Source: CAWBUW01 sp963792075 (GTDB lineage Bacteria; Chloroflexota; Anaerolineae; Anaerolineales; UBA4823). From it: DNA of 64,000 bases. Numbering within the stretch: the first letter of the stretch is position 1; each line of letters begins with the position of its first letter. Positions 8,446 to 16,408 of the stretch are shown here, in pieces. The position numbers and the translations under genes were made by a program. The stretch is from contig CAWBUW010000012.1 of NCBI GenBank assembly GCA_963792075.1, positions 930,001 to 994,000 of the forward strand, given 5' to 3'. The notes beneath the pieces were generated by a model, which worked only from the letters and a program-made list of their open reading frames with translations, was not told the origin of the DNA and ran no database searches.

Positions 8446-9567
8446 TTATAGCACCCAACCTTTCCATATTGTTGGGTGATCGTAGGGTGATCGTAGGGTA
8501 AGCGTCAAGCAGCTTTTCTTACCCTCTGATAATATAAAGGCTGAAGGGCGATTTCTCTTCTTCTCCTCCTTAGAGAGAGCCGGGGGCGGCGTACCCGGCT
8601 CTCGTCGATTCTTAAACAAGTTCAGGTCAGGGGCTTCTTGAAAGTAACCACCTGGCGAAGGATCTGGAAGCCCAGCTCCTGGTATGAAAGTAAGACAACC
8701 TGCCGGTCGCCCCAGGAACTCCAGCTCGATCCAGGATTGTCCCTGGGCTTGCAGCCATTTCATGCCTGTGATCAACAGCGCACGGTATAGATCCAGGCGG
8801 CGGTGGGGTGGGTAAATTCCGGGGCTGTCAATATAACCGGTGGGTACACCGTTGCGGGCCGTACGGTCGGCGCTCAACTCAACGCGGCTGATGCCTACGG
8901 GGCGGTTCTTTTCAGAGAAAACCAGGAAAAGACCCTGTGGGTCGAAATCCGGCAGCCATTCTGCCATCTGCTCCTGGCTGACGGAATGATGTCCCGGCAG
9001 GTCCTGGTAGCACTCGTTCATCGCCTGCGTCAGGATTGCCAGGTCCCCCACCTCAGCATAGGACCGCACCTGGTAGCCGTAAGGCCAGACGGCGGGAGGC
9101 AGGCGGACGCTCGCGGCGGTGCGCATTTCGGTGTAGGCGCCTGCCGCTTGGAATCCGTGCTTGAGCAGGAATGATCCCGCGGCGGGATGTTTTTGGTGGG
9201 CGTAAGTAGTGACCCGAGCCGCGCCCAGTGCACGAGCGTGATCCAGAGCCTTGCGGAGCAGCGCGCTGCCCAATCCCTGCCGCCTCCAGGCCGGGTGGAC
9301 GATCACATTTACCTGGGCGGTCTGTTCTCCAGGGGGCAGCCAGGCCAGGTTATAGCCAATCAACTGGTCAGGGCCGGCGGCCTCGACCGCGACGGTCCGG
9401 TCGCGAGCGGGATCATGCCCTGGCAAGGCGAAATGAGCGCGCAGTGACTCTTCGCTGTTGCCGGCACCCTCCTGATCTTCAGTCTCAACCGCGGCGCGTA
9501 AGCGTAGCAAGCGAGGAATATCTTCTTCGGGCAGGAATTGGCGGAAAATAACCTGGTCATCTTGCAT
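8446..9567 (-). CDS. GNAT family N-acetyltransferase with two GNAT-like domains; 3' end frameshifted
   Basis: The open frame starts at the ATG at 9567 (ribosome-binding site AGGAAGG). Domain 1 (about residues 1-150) has the acetyl-CoA loop HPAWRRQGLGSALLRKAL; domain 2 (about 155-300) is a degenerate second GNAT. The frame as read runs on to 8446 with an unlikely Pro/Lys-rich tail. Removing one base from the AA pair at 8717-8718 gives a normal ending, ELESWGDRQ then LLSYQELGFQILRQ, stopping at 8622-8624. The real product is therefore probably 314 residues, and the last 60 residues of the open frame are frameshift product. Substrate unknown; Mycothiol-synthase-like and Eis-like tandem GNATs are the nearest architecture. 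Confidence 0.72.
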   Translation of the reverse strand: MQDDQVIFRQFLPEEDIPRLLRLRAAVETEDQEGAGNSEESLRAHFALPGHDPARDRTVAVEAAGPDQLIGYNLAWLPPGEQTAQVNVIVHPAWRRQGLGSALLRKALDHARALGAARVTTYAHQKHPAAGSFLLKHGFQAAGAYTEMRTAASVRLPPAVWPYGYQVRSYAEVGDLAILTQAMNECYQDLPGHHSVSQEQMAEWLPDFDPQGLFLVFSEKNRPVGISRVELSADRTARNGVPTGYIDSPGIYPPHRRLDLYRALLITGMKWLQAQGQSWIELEFLGRPAGCLTFIPGAGLPDPSPGGYFQEAPDLNLFKNRREPGTPPPALSKEEKKRNRPSAFILSEGKKSCLTLTLRSPYDHPTIWKGWVL

Positions 9568-9608
9568 GGTAGCCTTCCTGATATTTAACGAAACTTGGGA
9601 TAAACGGT

Positions 9609-9651
9609 TTTTGGGGCTGTTGGGTGGCGAAGCCACCCAACAGCCCCAAAA
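9609..9651. repeat. 20-bp palindrome with GAA loop
   Basis: 9609-9628 and 9632-9651 are reverse complements around GAA, so the tip reads GGC-GAA-GCC. It lies between tag and the GNAT gene, both on the minus strand; it could act as a terminator for tag but is also one of the window-wide palindromes with a 3-nt loop. Confidence 0.85.
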
Positions 9652-9666
9652 GAGCCACTTCTGATC

Positions 9667-10236
9667 TCAACAGTTTAACTCGGAGTAACGGAAGCAGCCT
9701 ACCAGGTGGTCGTTCACCATGCCGGTAGCCTGCATATGGGCATAGATAATGGTGGGACCGACAAAGTGGAAACCGCGCTTTACCAGGTCTTTGCTTATAC
9801 GCATAGAAAGCTCAGTCTGAGCGGGGATTTCTGGCAGATGCTGCCAGGCATTCACAACCGGCCTCCCATCGACGAAGCCCCAGATGTAGGCATCAAAGCT
9901 GCCAAAAGCCTCTTGCACTTTGAGAAAGGCCTGGGCGTTCTGGATGGCAGCGGTGATCTTCAGCCGGTTGCGCACGATGCCAGGGTCGGCCAGCAGCGCA
10001 GCTACTTTGGCGTCACCATACGCAGCGACCTTGATCGGGTCGAACTGGTCGAAGGCACGGCGGTAATTCTGGCGTTTCCGCAAGATAGTGCTCCAGCTCA
10101 GGCCTGCCTGGGCGCCTTCGAGGACGAGGAATTCGAACAGGGTAAGGTCTTCATGTACAGGCACCCCCCACTCTTGATCATGATAGGCAACGTAGAGCGG
10201 ATCTGTCCCTGCCCAGGCACAGCGGTTGATGTCCAT
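9667..10236 (-). CDS. tag: DNA-3-methyladenine glycosylase I
   Basis: A 189-residue protein of normal length for Tag. Seen are the N-terminal Cys/Trp motif (INRCAWAG), YHDQEWGVPVHED, the catalytic-glutamate region LVLEGAQAGLSWSTILRKR, and the C-terminal zinc-binding pattern HMQATGMVNDH followed by Cys. The enzyme removes 3-methyladenine from alkylated DNA to begin base-excision repair in the cytoplasm. It reads alone on the minus strand, with a palindromic hairpin after its stop codon. Confidence 0.95.
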   Translation of the reverse strand: MDINRCAWAGTDPLYVAYHDQEWGVPVHEDLTLFEFLVLEGAQAGLSWSTILRKRQNYRRAFDQFDPIKVAAYGDAKVAALLADPGIVRNRLKITAAIQNAQAFLKVQEAFGSFDAYIWGFVDGRPVVNAWQHLPEIPAQTELSMRISKDLVKRGFHFVGPTIIYAHMQATGMVNDHLVGCFRYSELNC

Positions 10237-10315
10237 ATCTTCCTCCAGGTGAAATTAGTGCGGTATGTCTGGAATCACCGCTGTGTTCCAGGTTTTTTAG
10301 ATGACGCGGTTGGGT

Positions 10316-11296
10316 TCATCGGTCTTCGTTGAAGGAGATGGCGCGATAGGTGCGCGGCTGAGCGGGCGGCTGGGCCGGGGATTGGCCGGGGGCTTGACCA
10401 GGAGAGCTGTCATCCAGGGGCTCATAGGTTGGCTCGATGGCGGGCGGCGGGGATGGCTGGTGGCCGGGAGCGTTGGGGTGGGATTGAGCCGGTCCGGGAG
10501 CATCGGGCTGGAAGCGGTCGTGGCGTGACGGCTGCCCCTGGTTGGCGGGCCGGTTGGGTGATTGAGGAGCCGGTTGGCGCAGCGAGTTCGGCCGGACGGT
10601 GGGCGGTGAGGGTTGGTCCGGCACCTCCACGAAAACATCGTCTAGGTCGCGGCCTGAAGGGGGAATAACCCCCGGCTCTTCATGCGGGAACGGTTCAATT
10701 TCTTCGGGTTCTTCAGCCGCGAGGTCTTCGCCTGCATTCGCCTCTCCGGTTTGGTCTTCTTCGGCGCTGTAGGAAGCGTCGTCTACAATGCCGCACAGGT
10801 CAATGCAGATGCCGTGGGGGGTACGGAAAGTCCCAACGTAATAGTTGGAGCCTTCGGCCACGGGTTGGGGGGGCTGCTCGAACAAGATGCCGCGACGCTC
10901 AAGCTCTTCGGCCACGGCGAAGATATCGCCAACGAAAAATTGCAGCCGCAAAGCATCGGGAGGCGTAGGCTGCTGGCCGGCAAAAGTGGGCGTCACCGCG
11001 AAATAAAATTCCTGTTCGGGGCCGGTGAACATGGCGGTGTATTCGTTAAAGGCATTGATCGGCAGCCCCAGGATGTCGATGAAGAAGCCAACTTCGGCAG
11101 CATAATCGCTGACGCGATACTCCACACACTGCTTCCAGTAAGCTCCCCAGGTGAAGGGGAATTCGTGTTGCGGCTTTTTCCACAGGGCATCCCAGTCCTC
11201 GCGGGTCTGGGCCCGGCGGGCGATATCCAGGCGTGCTTTGCCGAAGGCGCGCACGCGTGGATTGATATGGTGTGATTCTTCAGGTGGTTGGTTCAT
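10316..11296 (-). CDS. VOC (glyoxalase/bleomycin-resistance fold) protein with Pro-rich C-terminal tail
   Basis: A 326-residue protein. Residues about 45-175 form a VOC-like unit (VEYRVSDYAAEVGFFIDILG, then NYYVGTFRTPHGICIDLCG). The remaining 150 residues are acidic, then Pro/Gln/Ser-rich and low in complexity (PAPQSPNRPANQGQPSRHD), and probably unstructured. VOC proteins bind metals and small molecules; no function can be assigned. The ATG at 11296 is preferred because GGAGGAG lies just upstream; a GTG at 11311 would be the alternative. The tail is GC-rich relative to its surroundings. Single gene between tag and the divergent murJ. Confidence 0.7.
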   Translation of the reverse strand: MNQPPEESHHINPRVRAFGKARLDIARRAQTREDWDALWKKPQHEFPFTWGAYWKQCVEYRVSDYAAEVGFFIDILGLPINAFNEYTAMFTGPEQEFYFAVTPTFAGQQPTPPDALRLQFFVGDIFAVAEELERRGILFEQPPQPVAEGSNYYVGTFRTPHGICIDLCGIVDDASYSAEEDQTGEANAGEDLAAEEPEEIEPFPHEEPGVIPPSGRDLDDVFVEVPDQPSPPTVRPNSLRQPAPQSPNRPANQGQPSRHDRFQPDAPGPAQSHPNAPGHQPSPPPAIEPTYEPLDDSSPGQAPGQSPAQPPAQPRTYRAISFNEDR

Positions 11297-11474
11297 GGTT
11301 TTCTCCTCCACTGGAGGCAGGCAGCCACCCGGCAGGCGTTGCCTGAATATTTCGGTTCGATAACTATACTATACTAGAACGAATGTTCCATGTCAAGAGG
11401 CGCTACGTTGGGCTCAAGGCTTTTAACATTCTCCAATATTAGGTCGGTGCACCCAAGCTTCCCATATATTAGTT

Positions 11475-11480
11475 TATAAT
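11475..11480 (+). promoter_or_regulatory. -10 box (TATAAT) 7 nt before the murJ ATG; probable leaderless start
   Basis: A consensus TATAAT ends 7 bases before the ATG at 11488, so transcription would begin at about the start codon. No Shine-Dalgarno and no clear -35 box are seen. The same arrangement recurs at 38398, 46639 and, with 9-nt gaps, at 2008 and 49031. Confidence 0.6.
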
Positions 11481-11487
11481 CCCTTGC

Positions 11488-13068
11488 ATGTCTATGTCAA
11501 GCGCTACCCGACAGATCGCCCGCGCTGCTGGCACGGTGATGGTGGCTTTTATATTAAGCAACCTGGCCGGGTTGGTGCGCCAGATCGTAGTGACGGCTGC
11601 TTTCGGGACACAGTTGGAGATCGATGCATTCAACGCAGCCAACCGCGTCTCGGAGACGCTGTTCAGCCTGGTCGCCGGGGGAGCGCTGGCTTCCGCGTTC
11701 ATTCCATCCTTTACAGGCTTGCTGGCGCAGGAGAAGAAGCAGGAGGCCTGGCGGCTGGCTTCGGCAATTTCTAACCTGGCGCTGCTGGCGCTCAGCCTGG
11801 CCAGTTTGCTGGTGGCGCTGCTGGCGCAGCCGGTGGTGCGCTATGTGCTGGCGCCGGGTTTTGCCAGCAACCCCGGACAGGAAGCTCTGACTGTGGCGCT
11901 GCTGCGCCTGATGCTGCCCTCTGCAGTGATCTTCGGCCTGAGCGGCCTGGTGATGGGGATGCTGAATTCCCACCAGGTCTTCTTTGTCCCTGCGCTTACC
12001 CCGGCCATGTACCAGCTTGGGCTGATCTTTGGTACGCTGGTGCTGGAGCCGAAGATGGGGATTTATGGGTTGGGCTGGGGCGTGCTGATCGGCTCGGCGC
12101 TGCACCTGGGTTTGCAGCTCCCGGCGCTGCTGAAACTGCGCGGACAGTATTTCCCTGACCTGGGGTTGGAGCTGGCTTCAGTGCGCGAAGTGGTGCGGCT
12201 GATGGGCCCGCGTTTGTTAGGTGTGGCTGTAGTGCAGTTGAATTTTTGGGTCAACACGCGCCTGGCTTCCTACATGGGGGAAGGCAGGGTAACAGCCTTG
12301 CAGTTGGGCTTCGCTTTAATGCTCATGCCGCAGGCTGCGATCGCTCAATCGATTGCGGTGGCTGCCATGCCAGTGTTCTCGCGCCAGTTCGTGCGTGGAG
12401 AAATGGACGAGCTGCGCCACTCGCTGGCGTCCAGCTTGCGCGGCGTGCTGCTGTTGGCTATCCCCGCCACGGCCGGCCTGATCCTGCTGCGCACACCCCT
12501 GGTCGCCGCGCTTTACCAGCGGAAGGAGTTTACAGAGTTTTCGACAGAGCTGGTAGCCTGGGCGCTGGCGTGGTATGCCGCGGGGCTGGTAGGGCATTCG
12601 TTGGTAGAAATCCTGGCCCGCGCCTTTTATGCCATGCACGATACCAGGACGCCGGTGCTGGTGGGGGGGCTGGCGATGGGGTTGAACGTGGTTTTCAGCC
12701 TGGGGTTCGCCGCGCTGTTCGACCGGTTGGGCTGGATGCCACATGGCGGGCTGGCGTTGGCAAATACACTGGCCACGGCCCTGGAGGCGTTCTGTCTGCT
12801 TGTCCTGATGCGCCGCCGCTTGAATGGGCTGCCCCTGGGTGGGGTAGCCGTTGGCGCGCTGCAGGCCAGTGCGGCCGCGCTGGCTATGGCGTTGTGCGTG
12901 TGGGGCTGGAGCGCATTCACTCAAGGTTGGAGTGCCTGGCAGGTGGTAGGCGGCGGCGTGGTGATAGGGGGGCTGGTTTATGGGCTGGGACTGCTTTTGC
13001 TGCGCGTCCCGGAGACCCAGATGCTCCTGCGCGTGGCACACCGGCGACTGCTGCGCCAGGCTCCATAA
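11488..13068 (+). CDS. murJ: lipid II flippase MurJ (MviN)
   Basis: A 526-residue polytopic membrane protein with about 14 hydrophobic helices. MviN/MurJ signature stretches include SNLAGLVRQIVVTAAFGTQ and AFNAANRVSETLFSLVAGGA near the N-terminus, later LARAFYAMHDTRTPVLVGG. The family moves lipid II across the cytoplasmic membrane for peptidoglycan assembly. It starts with ATG at 11488 (another ATG two codons later). A TATAAT box ends 7 bases upstream, suggesting a leaderless message. A methyltransferase gene follows after 31 bases on the same strand. Confidence 0.93.
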   Translation: MSMSSATRQIARAAGTVMVAFILSNLAGLVRQIVVTAAFGTQLEIDAFNAANRVSETLFSLVAGGALASAFIPSFTGLLAQEKKQEAWRLASAISNLALLALSLASLLVALLAQPVVRYVLAPGFASNPGQEALTVALLRLMLPSAVIFGLSGLVMGMLNSHQVFFVPALTPAMYQLGLIFGTLVLEPKMGIYGLGWGVLIGSALHLGLQLPALLKLRGQYFPDLGLELASVREVVRLMGPRLLGVAVVQLNFWVNTRLASYMGEGRVTALQLGFALMLMPQAAIAQSIAVAAMPVFSRQFVRGEMDELRHSLASSLRGVLLLAIPATAGLILLRTPLVAALYQRKEFTEFSTELVAWALAWYAAGLVGHSLVEILARAFYAMHDTRTPVLVGGLAMGLNVVFSLGFAALFDRLGWMPHGGLALANTLATALEAFCLLVLMRRRLNGLPLGGVAVGALQASAAALAMALCVWGWSAFTQGWSAWQVVGGGVVIGGLVYGLGLLLLRVPETQMLLRVAHRRLLRQAP

Positions 13069-13099
13069 GCAAAGTTTTTACAAGCGGAAAGGGCAAAAC

Positions 13100-13822
13100 A
13101 TGTTCCCCCCGATTTACCACGTACACCACGGGATGTATTTAGAAGACCTGGCCTTCTGGAAGGCGCTGGCTGCGCAGCACGGTGGGCCGATCCTCGAGCT
13201 GGGCTGCGGTACGGGACGGGTAATGCTGCCTCTGCTTGAAGGTGGCTACGCAGTCACGGGGCTGGATAACGACCTGGACATGCTGCGGTTCTTGATGCCG
13301 CGGATTCCGGCTGGCGGCGCGCGGCGGGTTTTCCTGGCAGATATGGCGGCTTATCACCTGGCACAGCCGTTCCAATTGATCATCATGCCGTGCAACACGC
13401 TGAGCACGCTGGCGGAGGAAGAGAGGCAACGAGTTTTTGCCTGCCTGCGCCGACATTTAAGCCCGGGGGGAGTGTTCGCAGCCAGCCTGCCAAACCCGGC
13501 GGTGCTGCGCGCCATGCCCGCCCGCGGAGAGGAAGAGATCGAAGAGATGTTGGAGCACCCTGAGACCAAAGGACCGCTGCAGGTGAGCAGCGCCTGGCAG
13601 CGCAGTAAACAGGCCTTTACGGTGACCTGGCATTACGACCATTTGCGTCCAGATGGCATGGTGGAAAGGTTGAGTGTGCGTGTGCGCCATTCGCTGGCCT
13701 CCCTGGAGACCTACCAGGCTGAGCTGCGCCAGGCCGGACTGGAAATCCAGGCCTTGTATGGAGATTTCGACCAATCTGCGTACACGGCCGAGTCGCCGGA
13801 CTTGATCCTGGTGGCGCGCTAA
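13100..13822 (+). CDS. class I SAM-dependent methyltransferase
   Basis: A 240-residue protein. The SAM-binding motif I is ILELGCGTGRVMLPLLEGG near residues 31-50, followed by the acidic residue of VTGLDNDLDML and the motif FQLIIMPCNTLSTL. The length and pattern match small Methyltransf_25-type enzymes; the methyl acceptor is unknown. The ATG at 13100 has only a weak ribosome-binding site (GGAAAGGG) about 8 bases upstream; the frame is open further back into murJ. It is probably the second gene of a murJ operon. Confidence 0.85.
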   Translation: MFPPIYHVHHGMYLEDLAFWKALAAQHGGPILELGCGTGRVMLPLLEGGYAVTGLDNDLDMLRFLMPRIPAGGARRVFLADMAAYHLAQPFQLIIMPCNTLSTLAEEERQRVFACLRRHLSPGGVFAASLPNPAVLRAMPARGEEEIEEMLEHPETKGPLQVSSAWQRSKQAFTVTWHYDHLRPDGMVERLSVRVRHSLASLETYQAELRQAGLEIQALYGDFDQSAYTAESPDLILVAR

Positions 13823-13935
13823 CAAAGGTTTTACGTTTTGTTAGCGGATTTCTTACGCATGGGGGGTATCCTTATGCTATATGGCAAAGCAAAATTCGAT
13901 TTTCGGATAGCTACTTATAGCAAAGGAGATTTACC

Positions 13936-14364
13936 ATGACTTACTTTATTTCCCCCTATCGACGGATGACTTCTCTGCGCCAGGCGATGGAACGCATGGT
14001 GGAAGACGCGATCGCAGAGGCTCCGCAGAATGAGCGCGAGATGCTCCTCGCAGTGGATGTGCTTTCCAGCGACGAAGGCTACGAGATCACCGCATTGGTG
14101 CCTGGGCTTCAGGCCGAAGATTTGTCGATCGAAATCCTGAACAATACGGTCACTGTCCGCGGTGAGTTCAAGTCCTCAGCGCAGGAAAACACCAAGTACA
14201 TGCTGTGTGAGTTGCCCAGCGGGAACTTTAGCCGGGTGATCAGCCTGCCCACCGCGGTGGACGCGGGCAAGGTGGACGCCAACATCAAGAACGGCGTACT
14301 CAAATTATACTTGCCCAAAACCGAAGCGCACCGCCCCAAGGCCATCAAAGTAAAAGCTGAATAA
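13936..14364 (+). CDS. Hsp20/alpha-crystallin family small heat-shock protein
   Basis: A 142-residue protein. The alpha-crystallin domain spans about residues 40-130, with YEITALVPGLQAEDLSIEI, FSRVISLPTAVDAGKVDA and the closing NGVLKLYLPKTE strand. The C-terminus has a lysine-rich tail. Such proteins hold unfolding proteins in oligomers without ATP. An AAAGGAGA ribosome-binding site lies 6 bases before the ATG. I saw no CIRCE operator in the 113 bases upstream; that gap holds a solo copy of the TTTTCGGATAG end seen at 6918. Confidence 0.93.
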   Translation: MTYFISPYRRMTSLRQAMERMVEDAIAEAPQNEREMLLAVDVLSSDEGYEITALVPGLQAEDLSIEILNNTVTVRGEFKSSAQENTKYMLCELPSGNFSRVISLPTAVDAGKVDANIKNGVLKLYLPKTEAHRPKAIKVKAE

Positions 14365-14383
14365 GGCGCTTTATACCCATCAT

Positions 14384-14418
14384 TTTTTGGGGCGCAGGCA
14401 AAGCCTGCGCCCCAAAAA
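14384..14418. terminator. 16-bp hairpin with AAA loop between convergent hsp20 and ppgK
   Basis: 14384-14399 and 14403-14418 are perfect reverse complements around AAA, with T-run and A-run outer ends. The position between two converging genes fits a bidirectional terminator; the 3-nt loop makes it one of the palindrome group. Confidence 0.75.
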
Positions 14419-14440
14419 CTTTAAAAATGTCAAACGGCAG

Positions 14441-15202
14441 TTACTCTGCCGTTTTTGGTTCCTGCACCTTGGCCCACTGGGCAGACAGGGCCGCGCCGAC
14501 GATACCGGCCTCATTGCCCATCTGAGCGGGCACCACACGGGCGCGGACGTCGATATATTTCTCGATCCGGGCGAGGTTTTTCGCTCCACCGCCGCCGAGG
14601 ATGAAAAGATCGGGCCAGAAGAGCTTTTCCAGGGTCTGTAAATAGCAGTTAAAGCGGATGCCCCATCTTTTCCAGGATAATTTCTGACGGATACGAGCAG
14701 CTTCAGATGCGTTCTTCTCGGCGTCCTTACCGTCCATCTCGAGGTGACCCAGCTCACTGTTGGGCACAAGCTGACCGTTTATAAAGAGGGCGCTGCCCAG
14801 GCCGGTGCCGATGGTAATGACCATGACCAGGCCGGGCTGGTCCCGCCCGGCGCCGAAGGTGACCTCTGCCAGGCCGGCTGCATCCGCATCGTTGACCACG
14901 TGCACCGGCAGCCCGGTAGCCTCTTCGAAGAGCGAATCTGCGTTGACGCCAACCCAGGTTTTGTGGATGTTGGCAGCGGTGAACACGATGCCGTTATGGA
15001 CTACAGCGGGGAAACCGCAGCCAATTGAGCCTGTCCATTGAAATTGTTGGGCAATTTCTGCAACCACTTTGGCAATTGGCTTGGGCTTGGCTTGCTCAGG
15101 AGTGAGAATACGCAAACGCGGGGCCAGCAGGACCCCGCTGGTCGTGTCAACCGGAGCGCCTTTGATGCCGGTGCCGCCAATATCGATACCTAAATATTCC
15201 AT
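14441..15202 (-). CDS. ppgK: polyphosphate glucokinase (ROK family)
   Basis: A 253-residue ROK-type kinase. The N-terminal phosphate motif is LGIDIGGTGIKGAPVD; the catalytic aspartate is in VVNDADAAGLAE; a second phosphate loop VITIGTGLGSALF follows, and the ELGHLEMDGKDAEK segment is typical of strictly polyphosphate glucokinases, which lack the ROK zinc finger. The reaction is glucose plus polyphosphate (or ATP) to glucose-6-phosphate in the cytoplasm. The upstream PilZ-type gene (start 15931, stop 15251) is on the same strand 48 bases away, so the two may be co-transcribed. Confidence 0.9.
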   Translation of the reverse strand: MEYLGIDIGGTGIKGAPVDTTSGVLLAPRLRILTPEQAKPKPIAKVVAEIAQQFQWTGSIGCGFPAVVHNGIVFTAANIHKTWVGVNADSLFEEATGLPVHVVNDADAAGLAEVTFGAGRDQPGLVMVITIGTGLGSALFINGQLVPNSELGHLEMDGKDAEKNASEAARIRQKLSWKRWGIRFNCYLQTLEKLFWPDLFILGGGGAKNLARIEKYIDVRARVVPAQMGNEAGIVGAALSAQWAKVQEPKTAE

Positions 15203-15250
15203 AGCCGTTCCTCTTCGTTCAGGATACGAGTTGGAGATAACAAGGCGAGC

Positions 15251-15931
15251 CTAAGTTTTTGGCCCAGCCTGGTACAGAGCGCCTACCTCGGCGAAGATTT
15301 CTGCCCGGCGGCGCATGATGTAACGCACCACGTGGACTTTCTCGGGCACTTCGGCTGTAAATTCGATCGAGATGCGCAAACCGGTATTGCCGCGCACCAG
15401 GTTTCGTACGCGCCCGCGCAGGCTGACGGTATTCCCCGGCAGCATCAACAACACCCCCACCGTCCCCCCATGCGCGATCGGCGTGCCTGGAGGGGGACCG
15501 GGTAAGCGCAGGCCAATCCCTCTCATCGAGATATCGATGACCTTGCAGGCGAGGGTCAGGCCACCCAGCTCCAGTGCGACCTGTAATTGACTTTCTGGTT
15601 CTACACGCAGTTCCAGGCGGTTGGCAAACTTAGAGCCGGCATAGGCCAGGCCGGTGAGGATAGTTTCGCCGCTGGCAAGATCAAAACGCTCCACCCGGCC
15701 CTGGATCGGCTCGAGCAGCCCATTGCTCAGCACAGTGACTTCTCGCTGCAACTGGAGCACAGCACAGATGGGCGGTTGAGCAGTGAAAACGACCTGTTCA
15801 CCGCTGACACTTTCCAGCCTGGCATTACACATGAACGGGACGCCTTTATAGAAACTTAACAACTGGAAATCCCGTTGTTTTTCTACCAAGATGGCTTGTA
15901 AGTCGGTAGTGACTCGGACGCTTTGATCCAT
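15251..15931 (-). CDS. PilZ domain protein with YcgR-like N-terminal domain
   Basis: A 226-residue two-domain protein. Residues about 1-100 resemble the split-barrel of YcgR/flagellar brake proteins. The PilZ domain follows, with RLELR near residue 105 as the RxxxR element and DISMRGIGLRLP as the D/NxSxxG element. It should bind cyclic di-GMP and pass the signal to a partner. No flagellar or pilus gene lies nearby, so the target is unknown. It is the second PilZ protein in this window. Confidence 0.82.
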   Translation of the reverse strand: MDQSVRVTTDLQAILVEKQRDFQLLSFYKGVPFMCNARLESVSGEQVVFTAQPPICAVLQLQREVTVLSNGLLEPIQGRVERFDLASGETILTGLAYAGSKFANRLELRVEPESQLQVALELGGLTLACKVIDISMRGIGLRLPGPPPGTPIAHGGTVGVLLMLPGNTVSLRGRVRNLVRGNTGLRISIEFTAEVPEKVHVVRYIMRRRAEIFAEVGALYQAGPKT

Positions 15932-15974
15932 GCCAACCCTCCCATCCTCGGTCTCAGGTAATCACAAAAATTAT

Positions 15975-16045
15975 ACCCCAGATTCGCCGTTCCCCACCTC
16001 CTGCCCCGCTCTGCTGGCGGGGGGAAAAGAGGAATTGGGGTATCG
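15975..16045. repeat. degenerate GC-rich palindrome bounded by ATACCCCA/TGGGGTAT
   Basis: The outer ends ATACCCCA and TGGGGTAT are inverted. The inside (CCCACCTCCTGCCCCGC, then CTGGCGGGGGG) matches 4505-4553 in reverse orientation. It is part of the 477-base repeat-filled gap between the divergent PilZ and acs genes. Confidence 0.6.
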
Positions 16046-16160
16046 GGCCGTCCAAAAAGAAACAAAGGAAAAAAATTTTTACGTACCTGTGGGGGTTGTG
16101 CGAAGCACAACCCCCACAGGTACGTATATTTTCTCCTTGTTTTCGTCTTTTTGGACAGCC
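16046..16160. repeat. 115-bp inverted-repeat element (family B, full-length copy)
   Basis: The outer inverted ends GTCCAAAAAGA (16050-16060) and TCTTTTTGGAC (16146-16156) enclose a 47-base core, 16080-16126. The core is a perfect 22-bp stem (TACGTACCTGTGGG and so on) with loop GAA. The same core occurs at 45154-45200 and the same ends at 41769-41806. It has no coding content. It lies between divergently transcribed genes. Confidence 0.85.
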
Positions 16161-16208
16161 TCATACCCCAAACCCCTACTTTATGAAAAGCGTGTCTTAA
16201 GCCGGGGT

Positions 16209-16251
16209 CTGGGGTTTTTGCAGGTAGTTTCACTGCCTGCAAAAACCCCAG
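16209..16251. repeat. 20-bp palindrome with TTC loop (family A, copy 2, inverted)
   Basis: 16209-16228 pairs with 16232-16251 with one G-T mismatch around TTC, which is GAA on the other strand. The sequence matches 4454-4494 in reverse orientation. Confidence 0.8.
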
Positions 16252-16271
16252 TGTTCCCCAAAAAAGCCCTA

Positions 16272-16300
16272 TTGACAAGCACAGGGTGAGTCTTTAGAAT
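16272..16300 (+). promoter_or_regulatory. sigma-70-type promoter of acs
   Basis: TTGACA at 16272-16277 and TAGAAT at 16295-16300 are separated by 17 bases. The start point would be near 16307, leaving a leader of about 100 bases before the acs ATG at 16409. Confidence 0.75.
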
Positions 16301-16408
16301 CATGCGACATGGCAATTAACCTGATAATTGTCTATATTGGGATGCAAGATGCATCATTCGCCAGTGCGCTGCATCCCCCCATTTTTTTGTTCCCAGAGGA
16401 GGGCACAG

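Noticed and set aside
8476..8502. Short tandem repeat (GTGATCGTAGG twice)
   Set aside because: Only two units in an A/T-rich gap; no sign of function.
12316..13041. A 241-codon frame antisense to murJ
   Set aside because: The translation is rich in His, Gln and Pro with no domain, as expected opposite a Leu/Ala-rich membrane protein.
13823..13935. CIRCE operator for the hsp20 gene
   Set aside because: No TTAGCACTC-N9-GAGTGCTAA inverted repeat is present.
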